Below are positions 17,801 through 24,353 of a stretch of DNA of 64,000 bases, in pieces. The translations under genes were made by a program, and so were the position numbers. Within the stretch, counting starts at the first letter, position 1; every line of letters starts with the position of its first letter. The notes below the pieces were generated by a model. The model saw only the letters and a list, made by a program, of their open reading frames with translations, ran no database searches and was not told the origin of the DNA. Source of the DNA: M3007 sp964550795 (lineage in GTDB: Bacteria; Bacteroidota; Bacteroidia; Chitinophagales; Saprospiraceae); the NCBI GenBank assembly GCA_964550795.1, contig CAZKBH010000024.1, positions 5,868-69,867 of the forward strand, given 5' to 3'.

Positions 17801-18976
17801 GACTACCGCGCTGCGATGGACGATTACGACGTGACCAAAGCTTGCCGCGCCATCGAAGATTTTGTGGATGAACACCTGAGTAACTGGTATGTGCGCCTTT
17901 CTCGCCGCCGTTTCTGGAAAACATCTCCAAACACAGATTCAGATTCCCAAGACTCAACACAAACCCAAGAAAATGCTCGGGGTAAGTCCCCCTCCCCCCA
18001 TGGGGAGGGGTTAGGGGTGGGGTCCGACAAAACAGCCGCTTATCAGACCCTTTTTGAGTGTTTGATGGTCACAAACCAACTCATGTCTTCCGTTGCGCCG
18101 TTCTTTTCCGACTGGATGTACCGGAACCTGAGCGCACCCATCAAGGACGTAGCCAAGGCGAAAAACACGCCCCTTCGCCATGATTCCGTGCATCTCGGCG
18201 ACCTCGTGCAGGTGGATAATTCCAAAATTGACAAGGCGCTGGAGAAACGTATGGACTACGCCCAGCGGATCTGTTCCCTGGCTTTGAGCATCCGAAAAAA
18301 AGAAGGATTCCGGGTGCGCTTGCCCCTGCAAAAAATTCTGCTCCCGGTACTGGATACAGCCTTTATTGCGGAAGTGGACGGCGTGAAAGATTTAATTCTT
18401 TCAGAAATCAATGTGAAAGCCCTGGAGTACGTCACAGACGCATCGGGTTTGTTGAAAAAAGGCGCAAAAGCCAATTTCAAAACACTCGGCGCAAAACTTG
18501 GCAAGGACATGAAGGACGTTGCCGCGATCATCGCCAAATTTACCAACGACGATATCTCGGCACTCGAAGCATCCGGCGAATTTAAGGTCAGCGTGATGGG
18601 TACAACTTACTCCATCACCCCTGAAGACCTCGTCATAACGACCGAAGACCTGCCTGGATGGAAAGTGGCTTCGGATGGGGAACTCACCGTTGCCCTCGAC
18701 GTGCACATGAACGAGGAGCTCCTGGCCGAAGGCACTGCCCGCGACTTGGTGAGCGTCATTCAAAAACTTCGCAAGGACAATGGGTTTAACGTCACCGACC
18801 GCATTGCGGTGCACATTGAGCGGCACCCGGCGATTGAACTGGCGGTATTACAGTTTGCTTCGTACATCCAGGAAGAGGTGCTGGCAACCTCGTTGGCACT
18901 ATCGGATCTCGTATCAGGAGAAGCCGTAGAATTAAACGATGACGTGACTTTGAAAATAGAAGTAGCGGTGGTTTGA
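14849..18976 (+). CDS. ileS: Isoleucyl-tRNA synthetase with in-frame DUF559 nuclease insertion
   Basis: It charges tRNA-Ile in the cytoplasm. The start at 14849 gives MYREFKHLNLPAID; a TTG at 14819 would add ten residues beside the terminator. The HIGH-like motif is GIHH (54-57), editing-domain blocks are TTPWTLPSNVAL and GTGVVHTAPYFGADDF, and KMSKS is at 884-888. Length is 1375 residues against about 1130-1160 in relatives. The excess is a block of about 208 residues (about 563-771) between CIGSVMELREE and DLHRPFIDEIVLI, containing a DUF559/Vsr-like domain, plus a shorter insert around 1030-1060 (SPSPHGEGLGVG) in the anticodon-binding domain. All inserts keep the frame and synthetase motifs are intact, so the enzyme is probably functional. 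An Ile-leader attenuator precedes it. Confidence 0.95.
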   Translation: MYREFKHLNLPAIDAEIRQFWEDERIFEKSVEQRPEENAFVFYEGPPSANGKPGIHHVMARTVKDLFCRYNTLKGFRVARKGGWDTHGLPIELQVEKELGITKEDIGKKISIEEYNAACRSTVMRYKDLWEDKTRRMGYWADLDNPYITFENSYIETVWYLLKRLYNKQTADGQSFLYKGFTIQPFSPAAGTGLSSHELNMPGTYKEVTDISAVAMFRVVRNADSEKLFDSEDEDVRILAWTTTPWTLPSNVALTVGPKIEYVKVKTLSPYTGAPVSVLLAKARLAGYFNAEDENQDFDSFKVGDKKLPYQIAQDGIKGKDLLGIRYEQLLPTPAASTPELEAKAFCVIPGDWVTTEDGTGVVHTAPYFGADDFRACKAAGIPFIGLPNDKNAELPFPLVDRQGKFVDEVPEFGGRYVKAEYYPEEVQKEKDFKPTDLLVSLRLKEDNKAFKVEKYKHTYPHCWRTDKPVLYYPLDSWFVRASAAKERLVELNKTIHWHPESTGSGRFGQWLDNLQDWNLSRSRYWGIPLPIWRTEDGEEEICIGSVMELREEMEKARAAGFGPTPSPSPGGEGDLHSNTFVTTGDLGAENVEGDGFRGDWFKTTSPGRWKVLKDFARGMRKSQTAGEAAMWEILRDKQVDGTKFRRQHAIEDFIADFVSLEHKLVVEVDGTIHDFQQEHDQMRTELLQAVGFEVVRFKNEEILGNKYQVMDKLRVILKNRKQELANTQTNPQGPTNSNPNTQTNPQGPTDNKPIAQTKSPSPPWEGLGEGFDLHRPFIDEIVLISPSGRPMYRETDLIDVWFDSGAMPYAQWGLDYEKLKNGDDKPFKSPFEVAYPATFIAEGVDQTRGWFYTLHAIAGMIYDSVAFKNVVSNGLVLDKNGEKMSKSKGNVVDPFATLAEFGADATRWYMMSNANPWDNLKFDTGGILETRNKLFGTLYNTYNFFALYANLDGFKHDEFNVLPYEKRSELDRWVISKLYSLVADYRAAMDDYDVTKACRAIEDFVDEHLSNWYVRLSRRRFWKTSPNTDSDSQDSTQTQENARGKSPSPHGEGLGVGSDKTAAYQTLFECLMVTNQLMSSVAPFFSDWMYRNLSAPIKDVAKAKNTPLRHDSVHLGDLVQVDNSKIDKALEKRMDYAQRICSLALSIRKKEGFRVRLPLQKILLPVLDTAFIAEVDGVKDLILSEINVKALEYVTDASGLLKKGAKANFKTLGAKLGKDMKDVAAIIAKFTNDDISALEASGEFKVSVMGTTYSITPEDLVITTEDLPGWKVASDGELTVALDVHMNEELLAEGTARDLVSVIQKLRKDNGFNVTDRIAVHIERHPAIELAVLQFASYIQEEVLATSLALSDLVSGEAVELNDDVTLKIEVAVV
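16537..16575 (-). repeat. GC-rich palindromic repeat, left boundary (inverted)
   Basis: This 39-bp copy contains CCCCTCCCC followed by GGGG-A-GGGGG. Its complement matches the copies at 17123 and 17984 (AAGTCCCCCTCCCC at one end, TAGGGGTGGGG at the other). In frame it encodes PTPSPSPGGEGD. Confidence 0.85.
17027..17126 (+). repeat. 42-bp tandem repeat inside the ileS insertion
   Basis: Units begin at 17027 and 17069 with AATACACAAACCAACCC, and a third partial unit (ATTGCACAAACCAA) begins at 17111. The 42-bp period adds 14 residues (NTQTNPQGPT...) without disturbing the frame and makes a flexible linker between the nuclease domain and the synthetase. Confidence 0.85.
17123..17161 (+). repeat. 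GC-rich palindromic repeat, right boundary
   Basis: This 39-bp copy reads AAGTCCCCCTCCCCCCC then ATGGGAGGGG and TTAGGGGAGGGG, and is inverted relative to the copy at 16537. It encodes KSPSPPWEGLGEG. Confidence 0.85.
17984..18022 (+). repeat. Solo GC-rich palindromic repeat in the ileS anticodon-binding region
   Basis: This 39-bp copy has a hairpin core CCCCTCCCC...CATGGGGAGGGG and the same ends as the pair around the DUF559 insert. It is read in frame as KSPSPHGEGLGVG, preceded by a low-complexity Ser/Thr/Gln/Asp stretch, and interrupts the segment between RRRFWK and DKTAAYQTLFECL. Confidence 0.85.
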
Positions 18977-19016
18977 TGAATTTAAAAGGGCAGTTTTGGT
19001 CGTTGAATGCGTCCTA

Positions 19017-19793
19017 TCAACCGCAATCAACGGCTGAAACTGCCACTTTTTTGATATTTCCCGCAACCTCCCGCACGACCACACTCGCCATGTGCAAGCC
19101 AAAAAGCGCCGGGATGTATGAGCTTGTCCCGTAAAACGATTTTTTAAATTTGCTGCCGTCGGTCATCATCATGTGCTCCTTGCTGACCAGTTCGGAGGAA
19201 AAAACGACCGTAACCCCGCGCCAAACACCCTTGCGTTTCAGTCCCTTGCGTACTTGTTGGGCGAATGGACAATTGAAGGTTTCTGAAAGGTCTGCCACTT
19301 GTACTTTGGAAGGATCCAGCCTTCCTCCGGCACCCATACTGCTGATAATCCGTACTCCTTTTTGCTTACAGGCTACGATGACATACTGCTTGGGTTGTAT
19401 GGAATCAATGCAATCAAAAATATAGTCGAAGTCGTTGGTAATCAGACTTTTGACGGTTTCCGGGTTGATAAACTCATCTCGAATATTAAGATTGAGCTCC
19501 GGGTTGATGTCTTGCATTCGTTCGGCCATGACCGCCGTTTTGCGTTTGCCAACGGTGCTGTGTAAGGCCGGAAGTTGGCGGTTGGTATTACTCAAATCCA
19601 CCGTGTCGCCGTCCACAATGGTCATGTTTCCAACCCCTGCGCGGGCCAGAAATTCGGCAGCGAAACTGCCCACGCCACCCAGGCCAATCACCATGACCCG
19701 CAGGTTTTTTAGCCGTTCCAAAACAGCGTCACCCAAGAGGATTTCTGTGCGTTGAAGCCAGGGTGGGGAGCTGTACTCATCTTCAAGATTCAT
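19017..19793 (-). CDS. tcdA: tRNA threonylcarbamoyladenosine dehydratase (ThiF/MoeB family)
   Basis: The 258-residue product belongs to the E1-like family and is expected to convert t6A37 of ANN-decoding tRNAs to the cyclic form in an ATP-dependent reaction. The nucleotide site GLGGVGS is at 37-43, followed by the acidic DGDTVDLSNTNRQ block. The central DYIFDCIDSIQPKQ, SSMGAGGRLDPSK and late LFGLHMASVVVREV match the TcdA/CsdL branch rather than MoeB. The C-terminus lacks the rhodanese and zinc tail of MoeB-like proteins. It is convergent with ileS, 40 bp apart, with its own -7-like box at 19816-19823. Confidence 0.9.
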   Translation of the reverse strand: MNLEDEYSSPPWLQRTEILLGDAVLERLKNLRVMVIGLGGVGSFAAEFLARAGVGNMTIVDGDTVDLSNTNRQLPALHSTVGKRKTAVMAERMQDINPELNLNIRDEFINPETVKSLITNDFDYIFDCIDSIQPKQYVIVACKQKGVRIISSMGAGGRLDPSKVQVADLSETFNCPFAQQVRKGLKRKGVWRGVTVVFSSELVSKEHMMMTDGSKFKKSFYGTSSYIPALFGLHMASVVVREVAGNIKKVAVSAVDCG

Positions 19794-19815
19794 GCTGTAA
19801 TGCGTATTTTGGCCG

Positions 19816-19823
19816 CAAAAATA
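19816..19823 (-). promoter_or_regulatory. Candidate -7 box for tcdA
   Basis: The minus strand reads TATTTTTG, matching TAnnTTTG, 23 bp upstream of the tcdA ATG. Confidence 0.4.
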
Positions 19824-19907
19824 TGCTTTAAAAAACTTCAGACAGCCTCATTATGACAGCACGCTTGTTCGCTGCACAAAAAGCAGCGCTACTTCAAACA
19901 TTTTTAA

Positions 19908-20276
19908 ATGGATAGTGCACCTCAAAACATCTACAACCCGGAATTTGTCGAACAATTATTTTCGCAAATGAGCGGCACCTATGATCAGATGAACACGATT
20001 ACTTCTTTCGGCTTTTCCGTTCGTTGGAGGAGACAATGTACGGCTGCGCTGCATTTGCAACCCGCGCCCTACCTGTTCTACTTAAAAAGGGTGATTCCAA
20101 AATTGGGAAAACTATTCCTCGGGAATCCCGAAACTTATCGAATGCTCGGGGTTTACACAGAATTGTTTAAAAACAGCCAACAGGCCAGAAAAACGTTTGA
20201 ACGAGCCGGATTCGAGGTGCAATACCTTCATTTTTTTGCTGGTTGCGCAAGCGGGATTTATGGCAAAAAGCATTGA
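19908..20276 (+). pseudogene. UbiE/COQ5-like methyltransferase with internal in-frame deletion of the SAM core
   Basis: The 122-residue frame joins two ends of a class I methyltransferase. Residues 1-45 (NPEFVEQLFSQMSGTYDQMNTITSFGFSVRWR) match the usual N-terminus. Residues about 55-122 (YLKRVIPKLGKLFLGNPETYRMLGVYTELFKN...FERAGFEVQYLHFFAGCASGIYGKK) match the usual C-terminus. The region between, normally about 100 residues with the GxGxG SAM-binding loop and following acidic strand end, is missing at about residue 50 (LQPAPYLF). Full-length relatives are about 230 residues. The frame is kept, so a short protein could be made, but it cannot bind SAM in the normal way. It lies 6 bp upstream of rfaE2. 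Confidence 0.75.
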
Positions 20277-20282
20277 TAAAAC

Positions 20283-20795
20283 ATGAACCACTTCTCCCAC
20301 ATTCACCAAAAAATCCAAACGCCCGAAACCATCGTCCAAACCTTGGCGGAATGGCGCGCCGCGGGCCAGCGCATCGTGTTCACCAATGGATGTTTCGACC
20401 TCTTGCATTACGGTCATCTGCACTACCTCTCAGATGCCCGCGATCTGGCAGACCGACTCGTGGTGGGACTCAACAGTGCGGCATCGGTCCGCAGGCTCAA
20501 AGGCCCGAACCGGCCCATCAACGACGAACTCACCCGAATGCACCTGCTTGCGGCACTGGAAGTTGTGGATGCGGTGGTCGTTTTTGAAGCAGATACCCCG
20601 ATTGAACTGATCAAAATTGTCCAACCTGATTTTCTAGTCAAAGGCGGCGATTGGAAACCGGAGCAAATTGTAGGCTCTGATCTGGTGCTCGCCCGGGGCG
20701 GCCAGGTGCTTAGTTTGCCGTTTGTGGAGGGATACTCGACTACGAATATTGAGCAGAAGATACTAGGTAATGATTTACGAGTTCCGATTACATGA
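20283..20795 (+). CDS. rfaE2: D-glycero-beta-D-manno-heptose 1-phosphate adenylyltransferase
   Basis: The 170-residue product is a stand-alone RfaE domain II, which activates heptose-1-phosphate with ATP to ADP-heptose for the LPS inner core. The nucleotidyltransferase signature is NGCFDLLHYGH (HYGH at 42-45). VVGLNSAASVRRLKGPNRPI, PDFLVKGGDW and the C-terminal EGYSTTNIEQKI (TT/ST-type second motif) are intact. The length matches bacteria where kinase and adenylyltransferase are separate genes. The kinase partner is not in the window. Confidence 0.93.
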   Translation: MNHFSHIHQKIQTPETIVQTLAEWRAAGQRIVFTNGCFDLLHYGHLHYLSDARDLADRLVVGLNSAASVRRLKGPNRPINDELTRMHLLAALEVVDAVVVFEADTPIELIKIVQPDFLVKGGDWKPEQIVGSDLVLARGGQVLSLPFVEGYSTTNIEQKILGNDLRVPIT

Positions 20796-20865
20796 TTTGC
20801 GATTTTCGAATGGATGTAGGATTTGCGATTTAGAGCCCTGACTGAGCTTGGTTTATGGAGGGAAG

Positions 20866-20998
20866 CGGTTTTGTTGCTTGCCACCAATATGGCAATTAGC
20901 TCGTTATTTTCACTGATAAGCGCTGCCAATTTCCCGTCAGCAAACCAGCCGCGTTTTTCAATCAATTTAAGGCAAACAAAAGTTTCCCGAAGTTCCTT
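20866..20998 (-). pseudogene. Remnant of a four-helix-bundle protein gene
   Basis: On the minus strand the frame reads KELRETFVCLKLIEKRGW and then ALISENNELIAILVASNK, paralogous to KELRETFVCLKIIQRKR and LLNENTELVSIFVKSIQ of the intact gene at 21098-21475. A TAA stands directly upstream of KELRE, and the first two helices and the original stop are absent. The rest of the gap 20796-21097 holds short direct repeats (ATTTGCGATTT) and the hairpin at 21020. Confidence 0.7.
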
Positions 20999-21019
20999 TT
21001 AATCAACATAGTACTTTTT

Positions 21020-21058
21020 AAAGGTGACACCTCCTCGTGCCTCGGAGATGTCACCTTT
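21020..21058. terminator. Strong hairpin between the four-helix-bundle remnant and the intact copy
   Basis: Arms AAAGGTGACACCTCC (21020-21034) and GGAGATGTCACCTTT (21044-21058) pair at 14 of 15 positions. T- and A-runs lie on both sides, so it could terminate in either direction, for example after the minus-strand gene ending at 21098. Confidence 0.6.
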
Positions 21059-21097
21059 AAGCCTTATTTCGATATTCGATATTCGAAGTTAAGATTA

Positions 21098-21475
21098 CTA
21101 CTTTGACGAACTATTGTTTTTTGCCGTCTGAATGCTTTTTACGAAAATCGAAACCAATTCAGTATTTTCATTCAACAATGGTTCAAGCCTCGTTTCGTTG
21201 AAATATCTCTTACGCTGAATGATCTTAAGGCACACAAATGTTTCACGAAGTTCTTTGAGGCAAACTTTCATTTTATGCACGAAATCGGCCTTCGATTCTG
21301 CAGATTGAGCCTCCGCGTAGTTTAATGCCGGAGAAGTTCCGGAACGTACAATTTGACCACTAAGGTTTTTACTGGCCACTGTTTTCGGCAATGCTTCTGC
21401 TGTATCAATGATGCGCACGGCAAATTCGATCAGCCGATCTTCAAGGTCATATTTGGTTGGAGTTTTTTTGTTCAT
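21098..21475 (-). CDS. Four helix bundle protein (23S rRNA intervening-sequence family)
   Basis: The 125-residue product contains LEDRLIEFAVRIIDTAEALP, LSGQIVRSGTSPALNYAEAQSAESKADFVHKMKVCLKELRETFVCLKII, the signature of the small four-helix-bundle family first seen as ORFs in 23S rRNA intervening sequences and related to the diversity-generating-retroelement Avd protein. Here it stands alone, with no rRNA or reverse transcriptase nearby. It is flanked by palindromic repeats and by a decayed paralogue, as if the gene travels or duplicates with the repeats. Function in this setting is unknown. Confidence 0.9.
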   Translation of the reverse strand: MNKKTPTKYDLEDRLIEFAVRIIDTAEALPKTVASKNLSGQIVRSGTSPALNYAEAQSAESKADFVHKMKVCLKELRETFVCLKIIQRKRYFNETRLEPLLNENTELVSIFVKSIQTAKNNSSSK

Positions 21476-21512
21476 AACTTTTAAATTATTGCATTTAACA
21501 TTTAAGCATTAT

Positions 21513-21610
21513 TTCGGTGTTCGATATTCGGTGTTCGGTGTTGGATATTAAAATATCGAATATCGAACACCGAATATCGAATGTCGAACACTGAATATCG
21601 AACACCGAAT
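21513..21610. repeat. Imperfect palindromic repeat cluster (TTCGGTGTTCGATA type), family D
   Basis: About 100 bp is built from TTCGGTGTTCGATATTCGG-type units and their complements (ATATCGAACACCGAAT). The left half is largely the reverse complement of the right half around ATTAAAAT, so a long hairpin is possible. Short pieces (CGATATTCGATATTCG) recur at about 21070 on the other side of the four-helix-bundle gene. Confidence 0.8.
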
Positions 21611-21625
21611 GTAGAAATGGGAAGA

Positions 21626-23185
21626 TCACCCCGCCCACCCTTCCCGATCCAAACTCCTATAATGAATCGCCTCCGCCAAATCCTCGATCCGAATATCCGG
21701 ACTGCCCGCCAGATCCGCAGCCGTTCTTGCTACTTTTAAAATCCGGTCATACGCCCGGGCAGAAAGTTGTAAACGTTCCATCGCTGTTTTGAGCAGCGTC
21801 AGTCCGGCGGGGGTCAGCTGACAAACCTCCCGAACCATCCGACTGGGCATTTGGGCATTGCTGTACACATCTTTTAAGTCCTTGAATCGCTCGGCCTGCA
21901 CTTCCCGGGCCTGGAGCACCCGCGTTCGGATATCCAGACTATTTAGTTTGGCGCGTTCGGTATTGGTCAATTCGTCGTAGCTGACGGGCGTGACCTCCAC
22001 ATGCAGGTCAATGCGGTCGAGCAGCGGACCGGATATTTTGGATACATAGCGTTTTACCACACCGGGACCACAGACGCACTCTTTTTCGGGGTGGTTGTAA
22101 TAGCCGCAGGGGCAGGGGTTCATGGAGGCCACTAACATGAAACTGGCCGGGTATTCCACCGTCACTTTTGCGCGACTGATCGTGACCCGGCGTTCTTCCA
22201 TCGGTTGGCGCATGACCTCTAAGGCCGTTCGTTTGAATTCAGGCAATTCATCCAAAAACAACACCCCGTTGTGGGCCAGACTTATTTCCCCGGGCATCGG
22301 GTCGGATCCGCCGCCTACGAGGGCCACATCACTGATGGTATGGTGTGGGGCGCGGAATGGCCTGTTGGTCACCAAAGCTGAATGGTCGGGGAGCACGCCG
22401 GATACCGAGTGTATTTTGGTGGTTTCCAATGCCTCGTACAAGGTCAGTGGCGGCAAAATGGTCGGGAGGCGCCGCGCCAACATAGTTTTACCTGCTCCTG
22501 GCGGCCCGATCAAGATTACATTATGGCCACCGGCTGCGGCGAGTTCGAGCGCACGTTTAATATTTTCCTGTCCTTTCACGTCCGAAAAATCCACGTCGTA
22601 GATGCCCGTTGCATTGGCAAATTCATCCCGTGTATTGACAATTAAAGGTTTAATGTCTGATTGGCCGGCCAATACGTCAATAGCTTCCAGCAAAGTTTCT
22701 ACCCCATACACCTCTACATCATTTACGATGGCCGCTTCTCGGGCATTTGCTTTGGGTAAAATCAGTCCCTTGAATTTTTCTTTTCGTGCTTTAATGGAAA
22801 TTGGCAAAGCGCCTCTGATGGGTCGGAGCGAACCATCGAGCGATAACTCACCCATGATGAGGTATTGATCAAAACCATCTGAAGGAATTAAGCCCGAAGC
22901 GGCGAGCATACCCAATGCAATGGGCAGATCGAAGGCAGAACCTTCTTTTCGGATGTCGGCAGGAGCTAGATTGATGATGGTTTTAAGACGGGGCTGTCGG
23001 AAGCCGGAATTTTTCACAGCCGCCTCGATGCGGGGGAGACTTTCGCGCACAGCACTGTCGGGCAGGCCTACGATAAAAATCCCGAGTTTGTCTGTGTTCC
23101 CCAATGCCCCGCCGGTATTGGTTTCGATGGTAATCATTTGTGCATCAACTCCATGGACGGAGCCTGCATAGGTTTTCGCTAGCAT
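21626..23185 (-). CDS. comM: YifB/ComM family Mg-chelatase-like AAA+ ATPase
   Basis: The 519-residue product has the N-terminal ChlI/Lon-S5-like domain (LPDSAVRESLPRIEAAVKNSGF, INLAPADIRKEGSAFDLPIA), the AAA+ Mg-chelatase domain with Walker A GPPGAGKT (227-234), FLDELPEF as Walker B, and the cysteine pattern CPCGYYNHPEKECVC of the family insert. The C-terminal domain (LSARAYDRILKVARTAADLAG) is intact. In competent bacteria ComM is a hexameric branch-migration helicase acting on integrating transformed DNA; a similar role in homologous exchange is inferred. Confidence 0.93.
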   Translation of the reverse strand: MLAKTYAGSVHGVDAQMITIETNTGGALGNTDKLGIFIVGLPDSAVRESLPRIEAAVKNSGFRQPRLKTIINLAPADIRKEGSAFDLPIALGMLAASGLIPSDGFDQYLIMGELSLDGSLRPIRGALPISIKARKEKFKGLILPKANAREAAIVNDVEVYGVETLLEAIDVLAGQSDIKPLIVNTRDEFANATGIYDVDFSDVKGQENIKRALELAAAGGHNVILIGPPGAGKTMLARRLPTILPPLTLYEALETTKIHSVSGVLPDHSALVTNRPFRAPHHTISDVALVGGGSDPMPGEISLAHNGVLFLDELPEFKRTALEVMRQPMEERRVTISRAKVTVEYPASFMLVASMNPCPCGYYNHPEKECVCGPGVVKRYVSKISGPLLDRIDLHVEVTPVSYDELTNTERAKLNSLDIRTRVLQAREVQAERFKDLKDVYSNAQMPSRMVREVCQLTPAGLTLLKTAMERLQLSARAYDRILKVARTAADLAGSPDIRIEDLAEAIHYRSLDREGWAG

Positions 23186-23361
23186 TTGGAAGCGTGGTTA
23201 GTTTTTAGATGAATTTTTGGGGCCTATTCAAAGGTATAAAAGTTAATTCAGTTTTCCACACAAAATTTTTGATTTTGAATGGCTCTGAAATAACAGCATT
23301 GCTTCAACATAACCCAAAATTGAGCGTACTCAAGTATGGTACCCCTCAACAACGGTGTTAT

Positions 23362-23387
23362 GGTGTGTCACACTTTTCTGAATACGC
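23362..23387. repeat. Intergenic repeat, family A copy 1 (partial)
   Basis: GGTGTGTCACACTTTTCTGAATACGC matches one arm of the inverted repeats at 46545-46600 and 52465-52548. It lies in the 217-bp gap before the hydrolase gene, where no other feature is seen. Confidence 0.65.
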
Positions 23388-23402
23388 CCCAAAAATTCAA
23401 CC

Positions 23403-24170
23403 TTACTTCCCTTCTACTTCATCTAAAAATGCCTCCAATAATGCGTTGAATTCTGCTGGTTTTTCCATCATGGGCGCATGGCCACATTCGTCCAGCATGT
23501 ACAATCTGGAATCAGAAATCAATTCTTTGAATTTTTCGCCTACAAATGGTGGCGTAACAATATCCTGTTTTCCCCAAATGAGCAGGGTAGGTGCCTTTAT
23601 TTTATGCAGTTTATCACCCAGGTTATGCCTTACCGCCGATTTCGCCGTGGCGACTACCCGGATGGCTTTGCCCCGGTCGTTTACAATACTAAACACTTCA
23701 TCCACCAATTCTTTGCTTGCCACTGCCGGATCGTAAAAAGTTGCGGCGGTTTTGTTTTTGATATATTCATAATCTCCGCGTTTCGGGAATGCCGTTCCAA
23801 AAGCACTTTCGTACAATCCAGAACTACCGGTAAGGGTAACGGACGCGATTCTTTCCGGGTGTGAAATGACGTACAAAAGCCCCACATGACCTCCAAGCGA
23901 GTTCCCCAAAACATGCACTTTATCGTAGCCTTTGTGAATCACAAACTTATCCACAAATTCCACTAAGCCCGTTACAGAAACCTGTAAAATGGGAAGTTCA
24001 TAGATCGGCAGGAGTGGAATCACCACATTGTGCTTTGCCGAAAAGTGTTGGACGAGATCCTGAAAATTGCTGAGTGCCCCAAACAGGCCATGCAGTAACA
24101 TGAGGGGCGTGCCCTCGCCGCCTGTTTCAATGTATTTGAAACCATCTTCTTCTATTATCTGATAATTCAT
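23403..24170 (-). CDS. Alpha/beta hydrolase
   Basis: The start at 24170 (MNYQIIEEDGFKYIETGGEGTPLMLLHG) follows a -7 box at 24211; the frame extends upstream to 24236 but without conserved sequence. HGLFG is the oxyanion-hole segment, GNSLGGH carries the nucleophilic Ser, and DECGHAPMMEKP supplies the catalytic His; an Asp precedes it in LLIWGKQDIVTPP. The 255-residue chain has no signal peptide, so it is probably a cytoplasmic esterase or lyase of the MhpC/YcdJ-like group. The substrate cannot be read from the sequence. Confidence 0.88.
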   Translation of the reverse strand: MNYQIIEEDGFKYIETGGEGTPLMLLHGLFGALSNFQDLVQHFSAKHNVVIPLLPIYELPILQVSVTGLVEFVDKFVIHKGYDKVHVLGNSLGGHVGLLYVISHPERIASVTLTGSSGLYESAFGTAFPKRGDYEYIKNKTAATFYDPAVASKELVDEVFSIVNDRGKAIRVVATAKSAVRHNLGDKLHKIKAPTLLIWGKQDIVTPPFVGEKFKELISDSRLYMLDECGHAPMMEKPAEFNALLEAFLDEVEGK

Positions 24171-24210
24171 GCGCGGGAATTTTCTGATTGATGCTACTTT
24201 AGTTAACAGG

Positions 24211-24218
24211 CAAAAGTA
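24211..24218 (-). promoter_or_regulatory. Candidate -7 box for the hydrolase gene
   Basis: The minus strand reads TACTTTTG 40 bp upstream of the ATG at 24170. Confidence 0.45.
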
Positions 24219-24280
24219 GAAAAAAGCAGACAACAAAGTCGGTTATGTTCCACATTGGCTGAACAGACCTTCTTTCAAGT

Positions 24281-24353
24281 AGATAGGGTTGATGAAAAGT
24301 TGATAAACTACGCTCCCATCAACCCTATAAACCTTTATCAACCCTTATCAACC
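24281..24353. repeat. Intergenic repeat, family C copy 1 (GTTGATAGGGTTTATCAA type)
   Basis: The stretch alternates AGATAGGGTTGATGAAAAGTT and CATCAACCCTATAAACCTTT. It runs into the 3' end of ctaA: the last codons (KVDKG) and stop of ctaA are made of repeat sequence. A second copy is at 40785-40900. Confidence 0.75.

Noticed and set aside
21513..21610. A CRISPR array
   Set aside because: The units are short, inverted and contiguous without unique spacers of constant length, and no cas genes are nearby.
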